Positions 10,505 through 21,653 are shown, numbered from the stretch's first letter. The stretch: 64,000 bases of DNA from Lunularia cruciata (GCA_948567375.1 OX419755.1:253001-317000), one strand, 5' to 3'. Numbers and translations are program-made. The notes: generated by a model from the sequence alone, not told the origin.

Positions 10505-10567
10505 AGCGCTGCATTGTCTTCGGTTTCTAATGCAAGCCGAAGTAGAAACCGAAGACAATGCAGCGCT
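10505..10567. repeat. Perfect 25-bp inverted repeat with 13-nt loop
   Basis: Left arm 10505-10529 and right arm 10543-10567 are exact reverse complements; the core attgtcttcggtttctaa also occurs as a direct repeat at about 10476-10493. It lies exactly where copy A lacks the central part of the LTR-encoded protein. Confidence 0.95.
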
Positions 10568-10804
10568 GGAAGACGAAGTACCAGTGCTTGAGGAGAAGAA
10601 GATCGCAGTACAGCGAGGAATTTGCTTGAGACGTAAGGTGAAGTGTGAAGCGGGACCGAGTAGAGTGAAGGAAGAGGTAGAAGAAAGCTCGGGTAGTGAG
10701 GCATCAATCCCGATACGAAGACTCCAAAGAAGAAGGTGAGTATCGAGAGAACACAAGGAAAGAAGAGAGACCACTCCGCAGGAGGACGAAGTTGCCAGTA
10801 ATGG

Positions 10805-11934
10805 AGTAGATTACCTGCAGACGGTAGTATGCCCGTTGTTGGTGAAGATGGAGAAGAAGAAGAAAGAGATGCAGTCTACTTGTCCAGAGGTAAAGACTGT
10901 GTTGCAGGTCTTATCAAGATTAGAAGAAGAAAACTGGGAGTTGAAGAAGAGTATAACCCGAGGTGAGGAAGAGAGAGAAGTATTGCGAGCGGAAGCAGTT
11001 GAGAAGAGTCAGGTAATCGAAGGCCTGAAGAGAGAAGTGAGTTATCGAGAAGATCTTGTGAGGAAGAGTGACATTGCAAGGGAGAGACAGGTAGCGGAGC
11101 ACAAAATCTTGAAGCAGCAGTTTGTTGATTCAAGAGTAGAACTTATCCATGCTATGGCAAGGGTAGCATCAAAGGATCAAGAGCTCGATCGAGTGATGGA
11201 GAGTATGGAGGAGAAGAAGCAACTTTGGCAACAAGAGTTGGCTGTGAGATATAGAGAAGAAGAGAGATTACGAGAATTACTTCGTAATCAGGAAGAGAAG
11301 GTTGGACAGAAGGAGAAAGAGAAGGAAGCGGTAAAGGCTGAATTCGAAGAAGAATTGGCGATGTACAGAGAGGACTGGCTTGCAGATCGGGAATGAGAAT
11401 GCAAGACAAGATTGGAGCCATTGAAGGAAATAGTCCTCAGAGTGAACACAATGTTAAGTACAGAGGCCAGCGTTTGAATTGAAGAGACGAGACTGCACGA
11501 GTTGAAATTGTTGGTGCAAGAGACGGGGCAAAGACAAGCGAAAGACACCGAGATGAACGCCTTGTTGATTAAATTGAGAACTCGTGTAGATAGGAAGATA
11601 TTAGAGGTAGAAGACAATATTGCGATTAGATTAGACTTAGTGAGAATAGAGTTAGAAAAGCTTCGGCAGGATGTTAAGGCAAAACCCGAAGTAGATAACA
11701 TAGGAATCCAAATGTCTTTGGAGTTGCCCTCAGAGACATTAGGGAAGAGTGGGTTGAACGATGAAGAGTTAGATAGACTACCCACTAGTGCAATTTCAGA
11801 TCAGGAAAGAGAATTGCTGGATATGGTAGAAGATGTAGGAGATCTGAAACCCAAGGAAAAGATAGTAGGAAGTAAGATTACTTCGGGTTCGGGTTTGAAA
11901 GCCGAGGAAGAAGTAGACATCGGATCGGATTAGT
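10805..11934 (+). pseudogene. LTR-encoded coiled-coil protein, C-terminal part (copy A)
   Basis: The best preserved copy of this reading: about 376 codons with only two TGA codons (about 11394 and 11476). It contains YLQTVVCPLLVKMEKKKKE, long Glu/Lys/Leu heptads typical of a parallel coiled coil, then ETRLHELKLLVQET, DRKILEVEDN, RLDLVRIELEKLRQ, LPSETLGKSG and the end EEVDIGSD-stop. The same C-terminus occurs in B (EEVDIGSE) and C3' (AKVDIRSE). No catalytic motif is visible; an assembly or nucleic-acid-handling role would be a guess. It sits in an LTR upstream of the TATA-like box at 12048, hence in U3. Confidence 0.8.
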
Positions 11935-12047
11935 AACCGATTTGAGATTTGAAGGGGCAGATATGAAGAGGTGCATTGTCATTTTGGATCTGCAGGTTAG
12001 AACAATTGTTGTAGGAACGGTATAGTTGTTAGAACTGTTGATTGCTT

Positions 12048-12060
12048 CACTACTTAAGAG
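12048..12060 (+). promoter_or_regulatory. TATA-like box of LTR A
   Basis: cactacttaagag lies at the same place as cactatttaagag in LTR B (17390) and cttatttaaagg in LTR C3' (57637), each followed after about ten bases by a shared cattc segment. Conservation across three divergent LTRs suggests the core promoter; the transcript start would be about 30 bp downstream. Confidence 0.5.
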
Positions 12061-12732
12061 TGGCATTCGCAGAGAATTGTTGTTCAGTGCTCATTATTTC
12101 AGAGAATAGATAAAGCGAAGTGCTGTGAAGCAGTGCTCATTGCTTGAGCTAGATTCCGAGTATCAGCTTTGTGATTGTGTTTGTGAATGTTTGGAGAAAT
12201 TCAAAGTGCAAGTCAAAGTGTTTGTTGGATGTCGGATTCCACAGCCTTGATCTTCATTCTGTGTGTTTGATCTTGAGTGAAGTGCAATCGAAGCAATGCC
12301 TTGACAGATCTGAGAGGAATTGTAGTGTTGGTAGTATTTTGCATTTGTGAGTGCAATGCAAAGTTGATGTGAAGCAATTTCGATCGAGGAAGTTGTGCCT
12401 TCAGTGGAGGGGTGGAACACAATTCTGAGGCAAAGTTGTTTTGCAGTGAAGTGCCATTTTTGGGAGAGCCTGAATCATCACAATCAAGATTGTTTGGAAA
12501 GATTTGATGGAGTTGTGATTATGGAGTGTTAATTTGTGACAAGACTGCGAGTCAATGCTTGGTACTCTCTTCTGGGTGTGGTTTCTACCTGAGAGATTAA
12601 AGACACAACCAAGAAGAACTGACATTGTTGCTTTACTTTGTATTTGGACATTTCTGACTCGTATCTCTGCGGGAACGAACTTTACTTACCCGATTACCGC
12701 AAAAGTGATATTTGCCGGGTTGTCACAATGCT

Positions 12733-13002
12733 TGCAAGGAATTTCACCACTACCTGCTGGGATACGAGTTTGTCTTCTATGTTGAGCATTATGCATTGCA
12801 ACATTTGGTCAAGAAGGCAGATTTGTCCATGCAAATTGCAAGATGGATCTTGTTGTTACAAAAATTCACATACACTGCACAAGTAGGGAAAGGAGCTTTG
12901 CATTCAAATGCGGACTTCTTATCCAAGTTAGAAACTCAAGACCAAGACTTGGAAGTTGATGATCGGTTTCCTAATGAAGAGCTATATCATCTGATGGCTG
13001 TT
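12733..13002 (+). pseudogene. RNase H C-terminus (element B)
   Basis: Readings YEFVFYVEHYALQHLVKKAD, IARWILLLQKFTYT and HSNADFLSKLE match the end of gypsy RNase H; the same segment in element C is at 54220-54420. A frameshift lies near 12790. Upstream it continues at 9486-9503 on the other side of solo LTR A. Confidence 0.85.
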
Positions 13003-13008
13003 TGAAGT

Positions 13009-14260
13009 ATGAGGTATGCGACCAAATATCACTATCTGCATACATGTCATTGTCTTGAGGGGCTAGACCCGGAGCAGAGTGCAGTCTTCCTCCGGAAGAT
13101 GGGATTGTACCAATTAAAACACAACATTTTGTTTAAGATGGGCAAAGATGAAGTACTTTGGAGATGTTTGGAGGCATACAAAGTCGGAGAAGTCATTGAA
13201 TCCTTACACTCTGAAGCATTGGGAGGACACTATGCCCTGAAAAATACGGTGAAGAAAATCCTTTCAGTAGGGTATTGGTGGCCTATAATGTATAAAGATA
13301 CTTATGCCCATATTTGAAGTTGTGATGCCTGTCAAAGAACAAAGAAACCGATGGCGACTTCCCAGTTGCCTTTGAAACCAATTTTGGCATTGGCCCTATT
13401 TGAGAAATGGGGTATTGATTTTGTGGGTCCCATTCAACCAGTGACTAGAATCACAAGGAAGAGATACATCTTAGTATGCACTGATTATGCAACCAAGATG
13501 GTAGAAGCGGAGGCAACACAAAGAGATGATGCGGAAATAGTTGCAGAATTTTTCTTCTAAAACATCATTTCCCATTATGGGTATCCTTTGGAATTGGTCA
13601 ATGATCAGGGAACTCATTTTTTGAACTCAATGGTGGAAGGGAATCGTTAACCAAGTACTTCCAAATTAAACATTGGAAGACCACAACCCAAAAGAAAATG
13701 AACTCACGGAGAAGGCCAACGGATTGTTGTGCAAAATTTTGAATAAGGTTATAGTCAATTATGCCTACAACTAAGACACAAAGTTACCTATAGCTTTGTG
13801 GGCATATAGAACAATTGGAAAGATTACTACCAAGCAAACTCCTTATTTCCTGACATACGGATTGCATCCCATACTACCAGTTGAATTTGAAGTACCAACA
13901 TATCGGATTCTTTGTGAAGAATGATTGTCGGAGGAAGAAAGCCAGAATCTTTGGATCCATCAATTGATGTGGTTAGAAGAGAAAAGGGACAATGCAATGC
14001 AAACCACAAAGGAAGTCCAAGAACAGCGAAAGGTCAGGCTTGATAAAAGAATCAAGCATGTGGCTGTTCAGGATGGGGACTTGGTATTGTTATATGACAA
14101 TTGTCACATATTTTTTCCAAGGAAACTACATTTGACGTGGATGGGGCCATACTGTGCTATGCACCTATATGCCAATGGCTCTATTCAACTTGCAGACCTG
14201 GATGGCAATCCTTTTGCCACTTGAGTAAACGGGAGGAGGGTTAGAAAATATTGGACCACG
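13009..14260 (+). pseudogene. Integrase (element B)
   Basis: HSEALGGHYALK with CDACQRT forms the zinc-binding head (stop TGA between them at about 13316). The core shows KWGIDFVGP and LVNDQGTHFLNS with both Asp. Behind them the frame is lost several times (13560-13920); it resumes with LMWLEEKRDNAMQTTKEVQ and KLHLTWMGPY, the usual C-terminal barrel. It closes at RVRKYW-like sequence before the polypurine tract. No chromodomain or PHD finger is seen in this family. Confidence 0.85.
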
Positions 14261-14316
14261 GACCCGACCTTGTATAAAGAACCGGTTGTCGGTGTTCGCG
14301 GGGATGCTCACATTTG

Positions 14317-14341
14317 AGCCGCGGGGGGGGGGGAGAGAGAG
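14317..14341 (+). other. Polypurine tract of element B
   Basis: A run of eleven or more G followed by agagagag ends six bases before the LTR start tgtggtgcacac. It is the primer for plus-strand synthesis. Confidence 0.75.
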
Positions 14342-14687
14342 TTGTATGTGGTGCACACATTTTTTGTTTATTTGGGAGAAGAAGTAAACAAAGAAAGCTG
14401 AATTGTGAAAGAAGGAATGGACGGGAGTGACTTTGGAGGAAATCCGAAGAAGTCAAGATCGGATCCGATGATGGAGGTACACAGGAGAGAGGTACAAAGA
14501 AATAAGTCCAAAGAGCATCATCTTTGGATTGGGAAGTGAAGGCTGCTACAAAGACCATCTAACAACCTTGGTACGTAGCAATAAAGTACACTTCAAGAAA
14601 CAATGGAGGCAAAAGAAGCATGTCTTGATAGTGACAAGATAGCAACACACAGAAGAAGTGGAAGTTGATTTTGAAATTGACTAAAGA

Positions 14688-16280
14688 ATGATTGCAATTT
14701 GGAGTAATATAAAATTGCAATTGCACAGGGACAAGTTGAATATATCAAGTACATTTCCAATCCCTCTGAGTAGTTGTCCTGCAGTAATGCGTGTCAAGAA
14801 GCCAATTGAGAGTGAAATTTTCCAAAATCTAGAAGAGGTTAGAGTGTCTCGTCCAAGAGAAGGAATAGTTTTCCAATGCCAAAGAACAAGAGAGTAGATC
14901 ATGGCAAAGAAGGTCATGAATGCTTTGGCAGTGCAAATTTTCACAATTCATAGGTTAGACGTTGTAGAAGGATCGAAGTCTTGAACAGACTTTGTATTAC
15001 CTTTTTAGCATGGAATTGGGATTTCAGTTTCCTAGGAGTCATGGCAGAGATAGCTGCCAACAATTGTGAGGAAGGCCCCAAAGTCAAGGGAAAGAGGGGA
15101 AATCCGGCTTGATGGACTGAGTTGGATTGGAGGTTAGTGTTGGGGAAGGAAGCAGGAGAACCGACGGCGATCACCTTCCATCAGAAGTGTGATGTTGCAA
15201 AGGAGATGGTGGAGATCCAAAATTTGTTCTTTGCTCCGTGTACAACAAATGGTTACAAGGTGGAGTCCTATCAAGACCCGATTAAATAAAGTATCGTGAT
15301 TACAATAATAGCTATGTTCAAACCAAAACAAAAAACTTATGTGAATATGCAACAGGTAGTCTTTTTCCACCGGATGTTTGCAAGAGTGAAGGTGAACTGG
15401 GTGAAGTGTTTTCACCAATGAACAAGGCAGATGGTGGTCAATTGGAGGACAGGTTTGCCTCCACATTATTTCACACCATTGTAGCACACTTCTACTTTGG
15501 GTTGAACTTGTTGACAATAGAGGAGAGGCGTTGCATGGTGTCGTATTTCCATCCTGATTTGAGACAGGAAGCGGATGAAGAAGAACAACAATATATGACA
15601 CACTTGCAAGCCAGTGATGACCACTTCTTGAGAAAGGGACAATGGAAGTTGGAAGAAGTCACAAGTCCAAAGAAGAAGAGGCGCAATAAACCCAAAGATG
15701 CACGGTCACCTCCAGCACAAAGGAAGACCCAAAGACTGGTTCTACAGAGGAAGAAGATGGTGATGGAAGCATCATCGAAAACCGAGTCTAAAGGGGAGGT
15801 AGAGTCTTGAGGAGAGGACTTAGAAGAAGACGAATCCACTTTACAAAGTGAAGAATCCGGAAGTGAGAGTGAGGGGGAACACAAGGTTTAGCAATTGGTT
15901 GGAGTGAGTGAAACTTGTCATGCGATGATTGATAGTGTACCAGGAAAGAAGAATCATTGTGTAGCCTTGGTGGAGGAAGGGAAGGAGGCTGAAAGATGGA
16001 AGGAGTATCCTACGGGGCCGAGTTCAGTAGGTAAGGAAGAAGAAAGATCGGAAGTAGTATCTCTAAAGATACAAAGATCACGACTTTGGCAAAAGGAGCC
16101 AATGGAAGAGGTTAAGTATGAAGATAGGGCCAAAGATGAAGAGAACTTTGGCGGAATACAATACCTATCAAAGGTTGTCACTCCATTGTTGGAACTGTTG
16201 AAGGAGCACCAAAAGGTAATTCCCCAAGATTGTATGAACGTGACAAATGAGTTGCAGGTAGTGAAGTATCTGCTGGTTGA
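14688..16280 (+). pseudogene. LTR-encoded protein, N-terminal and central parts (copy B)
   Basis: Pieces in order: IESEIFQNLEEVRVS (about 14797-14845), WTELDWRLVLGKEAGEP (15115-15170), NGYKVESYQDPIK, FKPKQKTYVNMQQVVFF, then ERRCMVSYFHPDLRQE (15526-15572), a basic stretch KKKRRNKPKDARSPPAQRK, CHAMIDSVPG, VVSLKIQRSRLWQKEPM and IQYLSKVVTPLLELLKEH. The same blocks in the same order are in LTR D. Many TAG/TGA stops and several frameshifts. Function unknown. Confidence 0.75.
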
Positions 16281-16329
16281 AGTGTAGGGGTTGCAGGAAC
16301 GAGTAGTCCAAGAGATGAGGAAGTTGAAA

Positions 16330-17279
16330 AACTTTGGGTGGATGCAGTCTTGAAGAAGAAGACTTTCAAGAAGTTGCAAGAGAGTTTTGAGTCAAGAAGT
16401 AAGGAGTTGCAGAAGCAAGCCAAAGAATTGAAAGAGCAGGCAATGTTGATGACCAAGATGAAAGAGGAGGTCAGTGATGTGCGCATCGAGAGTATTCATG
16501 TGAAGGCGATGGGCACAATAATGGAGTAGGAGTTGGAAAGCTTGAGGAAGAGTGCAGTTGGGAAGGATCAAGCATGGCAAAGAGAGTTGGCGGTCAAGCA
16601 TCAAGAAGAAGAAAGATTGCACAAGCTGGTACAAAGTGCTGAGTTATAGAGTTCATAATATGTGGAGGAGAAGAAGCTGCTCGCTGCTAAGTACAAAGAT
16701 GAGTTGAAGATGTACCGTGAAGAGTTGACGGTAGAGCGATCTCGAGGTTATGAGTCGGAATCAGTAGGAGAAGTTGCAGGAAAGTTATGAGCAATCTTGA
16801 GCACAGAGACAGAAGGGAGATTGGAAGAAGCACGTCTACATGAGTTAAAGTTGCTTGTGTTGGAAACTCGGAAGAGAAAAGCCAAAGATGTGGATATGAA
16901 CACTTTGCTGATCCAATTAAGGGAGCAAGTAGATCAAAAGATGTTAGAAGTAGGAAACAATGTCAGTCTTAGATTAGATTTAGTCAAGTCAAAGTTAGAG
17001 CAAATCAGGAATAATGTGACAGTGGAAAGGAAGTCCGATGTTGTAGAGGTAGGAATTCAGGTGTCTTTGGACTTGTTATTTGAGACATTAGAGAAGAGTG
17101 GGTCGAAAGATAAAGAAGTAGATGAATTACCCAAGACCTCAATTGTAGATTGTAGAGAAGAAGTAGTGGAAGCAGTGAAGAAATTAGTAGAATTAGATAT
17201 ACTCAAAGAAGGAGAAGTAGTAGGAAGATCATTGGGTTTGAAAGCCAATGAGGAGGTTGACATCGGATCGGAGTAGTAA
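16330..17279 (+). pseudogene. LTR-encoded coiled-coil protein, C-terminal part (copy B)
   Basis: The first half (16338-16529) is Lys/Glu/Leu-rich helix; the second (16797-17276) is open for 159 codons and aligns with copy A: EARLHELKLLVLETRKRKAK, DQKMLEVGNN, RLDLVKSKLEQI, GIQVSLDLL, ending EEVDIGSE-stop. Same end as A although the DNA has diverged, which points to past coding constraint. Confidence 0.78.
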
Positions 17280-17389
17280 TAGTTTTGAGATTTGAAGAGG
17301 CATATATGAAGGGTTGCATTATCAGTTTGGATCTGCAGGTTAGAAGAGTTGTTGTAGAATGGTATTTTTGTTAGAACTGTCATTTGCTT

Positions 17390-17402
17390 CACTATTTAAG
17401 AG
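17390..17402 (+). promoter_or_regulatory. TATA-like box of LTR B
   Basis: cactatttaagag, positioned about 110 bp after the end of the LTR reading frame, as in LTR A. Confidence 0.5.
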
Positions 17403-18070
17403 TGACATTCATAGTGAATTGTTGTTCAATATTCATATTTTTGAAGATAGATAAAGTGAAGTGCTGTTTTTAGTGCTTGTCACTTGAGCTTGATTCCGAG
17501 TATCAATTCTATGTTTGTGTTTGTGAGTGTTGGGAGAATTTTTGAGCAAGTCAGTATGTCTATGGATGTTGGATTCCGCAACCTTGATCTTCATTTTGTG
17601 TGTGTGTGTGATCTTGAGTGAAGTGCAATCGGAGCAATGCCTTGAAAGATCTAAGAGGAATTGTAGTGTTGGTAGTATTTTGCATTTGTGAGTGCAGTGC
17701 AAAGTTGATGTGAAGCAATTTTGGTCAAGGAACTTGTGCCTTCAGTGGAGGGGTGGAATGCAATTCTGAGGTGAAGTTGGTTTCACAGTGAAGTGCTGTC
17801 TTTGGGAGAATCTGAATCATCACAATCAAGAGTTGTTTGGACAAAATTTTCTATGTTGTGATTAAGGAGTGTATGAGTGACGAGTTGTCAAGATTGTGAG
17901 CTTGTTACTCTCTTCTGGGTGTGGTTTCTACCTGAGAGATTAAAGACATAACCAAGAAGAACTAAAATTGTTACTTTGCTTTGTATTTAGAAATTTCTGA
18001 ATTGTATCTCTGTAGGAACAAACTTTACTTACCCGATTATCGCAAAAGTAATATTTGCCGGGTTGTCACA

Positions 18071-18470
18071 GAGGCATCCCATGATGCTTGAAGACATTTT
18101 TAAAGTAGACTTGGACCAATGTTGGAGCATCCCTTGTATCAAAGGTTGGTGCCAAATGGATTTTCCTACTAAGCTTATCAACAAACACCACAATTGTTGT
18201 GTGACCTTGCTTTGTCTTGGGCAAGGATGTGATGAGATCTAAGCTCATATGTTCCCATCAAGTAGATAGAATTGGAATTGGTTGAAGGAGTCCACTTGGT
18301 TTTTGGTTATTGGCCTTGTTACATTGGTAGCTCTCACAAGATCAAACAAACTCTTGAACCTCTCATGCCATGTTGGGCCACCACCATTACCATTGCAGGT
18401 ACCCAAGGTCTTGTCCACACCCATGTGACTAAAAAATGGTAAGTCATGGGCTCCTTGAAGACACATAAGT
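18071..18470 (-). pseudogene. Integrase fragment (element G)
   Basis: MSLDLITSLPKTKQGHTTIVVFVDKLSR is the start of the catalytic core with its first Asp; FFKNVFKHHGMPL-like YFKNVFKHHGMPL is the strand before the second Asp, which has been removed at 18071. Upstream, FSHMGVDKTLG and WHERFKSLFDLVR are the decayed zinc head. Confidence 0.82.
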
Positions 18471-18826
18471 TGTATATCATCCTTGGCTAGAACATAGATC
18501 TGGTTCTCATAGAATAAAAGGCCTTACTCGAAGGAGAAGGTGTTGTATTCTTTGTCATATGTTGCAAGACAACCTTTTACCATCTAAAAGAAGGGGCCTT
18601 GTTATAAAGCAGTCCTAAACTTGGTTTGGACTTTTGAGTCAATTAACACCATCATAATTACTGCTGTGATGAGAGAAAGAGTCTTCAAATCAGGTCATCA
18701 TGATAGGGCATTGGAGATGACATAGAAAATATCAGTTTTGCACTCAAGTTTGATATCAAACAATTGTAGTTGTTTCTCCCATTGATGATGTTTACTCTTC
18801 ATGTGCTCCAAATGTAATATTTATAA

Positions 18827-19111
18827 TCAGGGTTTGTGATCTGTTCCCATGATCACTTGTTTCCCCAAGAGATAATGCCTCCATACCTTGGTGGCATACA
18901 CTATTGTTAGTTGTTCTTTATCTTGAGCAAAATAATTCTTTTTTGCATTGTTTAGTTGGCAAGATACAAAGGCAATGGGATGTAATCTATCTGGAAATTC
19001 TTGCCACAACAAAACTCCAATGTTAAACTTATAATCATCAAAATCAACTACACAAGGTAGTTGAGGATCATATGGTTGAAGAATTGGTCTTGAAAACACC
19101 ATATGTTTCAT
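18827..19111 (-). pseudogene. RNase H (element G)
   Basis: CVVDFDDYKFNIGVLLWQ, HPIAFVSCQLNNAKKNYF, DKEQLTIVYATKVWRHYLLG and GTDHKP follow the gypsy RNase H pattern; the open part is 94 codons. It ends in an early stop. Confidence 0.85.
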
Positions 19112-19239
19112 TTTCTAAAATACTTCTTTGTACTTGGTGGTCCATTGAAAGCTTGAGATCTTCTCCAAGAGATTGGTCAATGGTGCGGCCACATGAGCAT
19201 AGTAGCGGATGAACCAATGATAAAAACCTTGCAAATCCA

Positions 19240-19900
19240 TTAAATGCATGCATTTCTATGGCATCCTTTAGAGTTGGCCAATAAAAATAGCTTTGATTTC
19301 TCCTCTTCTATCTTGATCCTCTTTGATGAGATCTTATGACCCAAGAAGATAACTTCCTTTTGCCAGAGGGCACACTTTGACTTCTTGAGTAAAAATTCTA
19401 TTGACATAGTCATCTTAGGACTCATTGCACATGATTTTGTGCGTTCTACCTCATCTTGCTATAGATTAAAATATCATCCAAGAACACCACCATGTATTGA
19501 TCCAATAGCCCATCCAACACTTGATGCATTTGATCCATGAAGACAATTGGAGCATTAGTGATCCCAAAAGGTTGAATTGTTCATCTAAAATGCCCATATC
19601 TTGTGCTAAAGGTATACTATTTTGCATATCCTCTCTATCAATGAGAATGTACTTAAATCCAATTTGGAGATCCAACTTGGAGAAGTATCATGCTCCACTC
19701 AATTGATCTAGCAAGTCATTAATTCAAGGAAAGGGATATATATTTTTTATTGTTTGTTTATTGAGGCCATGGTAATCAATACAAAAGCAAAGTCTCCCAT
19801 CTTTCTTTGGGACAAATAATACCAGTGCTCCCTAAGGAGATATACTATGTTGTATCAAATCCTTCTCTAACAACTCCATCAATGTTGTTTAAAGCTCCTC
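19240..19900 (-). pseudogene. Reverse transcriptase (element G)
   Basis: Readable motifs are [16 protein letters not shown] (about 19790-19840), YFSKLDLQIGF (first palm Asp, about 19660-19690), and FLLKKSKCALWQKEVIFLGHKI (19400-19340). The YxDD-equivalent lies at about 19470-19490 (YINTWWCSWMIF in the shown frame, shifted). Several frame changes. Confidence 0.8.
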
Positions 19901-20199
19901 CAACTCCTTTGATGAGAATTGATAGATTGGTCTACTCATTGGAGTACTTCCTAGCAATAACTCAATCTTGAGGGGCATACCACAATTTGAGTCTAGACCC
20001 TTCAACAAATATCCAAAAAAATATATGCAAACTCTTGAACTATTTGATCAACTATAGCTTGATGAGACTTTTGGCTCTCATTATATTCTCCACACAATTG
20101 GCTTGATCCACATTGCAAAAATAAGAATATCTTCCTCCAAAGCTTGCTTGATGGCTACTTTACTAACAAACTTCCCATCTTGGGACTGACTATTCTTAG

Positions 20200-20680
20200 G
20201 TGTCTTACTCAAAGGTGTTGGTCGGATAACCTAATATGTAACTCTTACCTTGGTGTTGTATTTGAATTTGTAGTTGGGTCCAATCAAATTGAACCTTATG
20301 AAATTCTAGCCAAGGTAACCTAGAATGACATCATAGTGTAGAGGTGCCACTACAAACCTCATACACTCCAAATACTCCTTCTCAATCTTAAATGTAATAG
20401 GATGAGGTATGAAAATGCATAACCCTTTCTACAATCTACTATCATCAATCTACTTTCAAATATTGATAAGAATACCTAATTTCTTTGTTAATTGCATGTA
20501 CATGCAATTCTCTAAACTTCTAAAATCAATTGATATCCTAGAACCATGATCATACCTTGCAAGTGAAGTATACTTGCATAGGTCAAGTCTTAAATCCCAT
20601 TGAAACTGATCAAGTTCATGATAGGTGACTTGAACTATCCTATTGGGATTCTTTGTTTCCTTGATCATCATGCTCCACAA
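20200..20680 (-). pseudogene. Probable protease region (element G)
   Basis: The frame 20680-20456 (74 codons) and neighbouring readings such as GPNYKFKYNTKV lie between gag and RT, where protease is expected. No D-S-G triplet could be read with certainty, so the call rests on position. Confidence 0.4.
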
Positions 20681-20849
20681 ATTCTATTTGGACAATTTGT
20701 TGAGGTCATCCATTCTTGAGTGGACATTCAACAATATGATGTTCAAATTTGGCAACAATAAAAGCAACAACCATTTTGTCAAAAAATTTCTTTGTCTATG
20801 GTGCCAAATGGTCTCCATTAATGGCATCAATCTCCATTAGTGCTGGCTC

Positions 20850-21560
20850 CTCCATTTGTGTGTAGTGTGTGGCAAGTTCTGTGAAGGTCAAGGTCAAGAC
20901 CAAGTTGTTGCAACCAAGGAATCAAAGTGCCTAGCCAACTACATGGCTTCCTTTAAGATTTTAGGTCCCTGCATGGTCACTTCCAGTGTTTGATTTCAAG
21001 CCCCTCATAAATTTATCCAAAGCTTCACCTTCTAGTATATCTAGAATTTGCATTATGGTGTTCTAGAATTGGGTCATGTGGCTCCTCACAAAACCAATTT
21101 TCTTCAATTCTACCAATCTATCTTGTATGACTTGTAGAACATTTATAGTTTGAAATCTTCTAATTATTGTGCTCTTGAATTCTTCCCATGTTGAGATTGG
21201 CGTAACAAATTACTATTTAATTTGCTCCATTCAGAATCACCACTATAATTTTGCCACTCCATCCAATTGGCTTGAAGCTAAGAGAATCTATCTTAGTTCA
21301 TCTTGAAGCTTTGTAACTTCAAAATAAGGTTCACAATCAAACAAAGTTCTCCACTACAATTGGGAGATTCTTCCTTTCAAATACCTTGGGCTTTGGAAAT
21401 TTTATTTGCTCTTCTCCTTCTCAAAATGGTGCTCTCTTTACATGCTCTTGTCGTTGATGGTCTCTTTTTTCTAGCAATCATGTAAGGTGCTTAATTTGTT
21501 GCTACATAACAATGATAACTTTGGGCATTGCTACCATAGTTACTACTCTATCACACTATA
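20850..21560 (-). pseudogene. Gag (element G)
   Basis: The reading DRLVELKKIGFVRSHM, then ILDILEGEALDKFMRGL (about 21000-21060), is the Retrotrans_gag pattern. A decayed knuckle HIVECPLK follows at about 20710-20750. Rest is unreadable in one frame. Confidence 0.65.
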
Positions 21561-21653
21561 TACAATTATCTAAGTTAACATGCAGGTGCAAGACGTCCAC
21601 CATTCTCTATAAGTTACAATCAGAAGTATCAAAGGTTCATTGAACAAGGTGAT

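Larger units (their letters stand above)
9504..12727 (+). repeat. Solo LTR A, 3224 bp, with target-site duplication
   Basis: It begins TGTGGTGCCCACATTTTTTG and ends GCCGGGTTGTCACA. The five bases before it (9499-9503) and after it (12728-12732) are both atgct. Removing the LTR rejoins RNase H sequence that aligns with the homologous stretch of element C (54190-54230). The TG...CA ends, the duplication and the healed target prove the boundaries. It has no internal region, so it is a solo LTR left by LTR-LTR recombination. A long reading frame runs inside it. Confidence 0.95.
9486..18070 (+). mobile_element. Element B: 5'-truncated gypsy element with a giant 3' LTR
   Basis: Internal pol sequence (RNase H 9486-9503 and 12733-13002, integrase 13009-14260), a polypurine tract and a 3.7-kb LTR (14347-18070) follow each other on the plus strand. 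The pol part is interrupted by solo LTR A. The 5' half is missing because element 1 sits at its left side. Its right end at 18070 joins the integrase region of element G; gaggc (18071-18075) is the expected target duplication, but the left partner is out of view. Confidence 0.85.
14347..18070 (+). repeat. 3' LTR of element B, 3.72 kb
   Basis: It starts TGTGGTGCACACATTTTTTG, ends CCGGGTTGTCACA and is homologous from end to end with LTRs A, C, D and F. The last 170 bp are almost the same as the end of A (12555-12727). It encodes a broken form of the LTR protein and carries a TATA-like box at 17390. Confidence 0.92.

Noticed and set aside
12555..12727. The conserved 170-bp end of the giant LTRs as a separate small LTR
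   Set aside because: No matching start close by, and the target duplication of copy A encloses the whole 3.2 kb.
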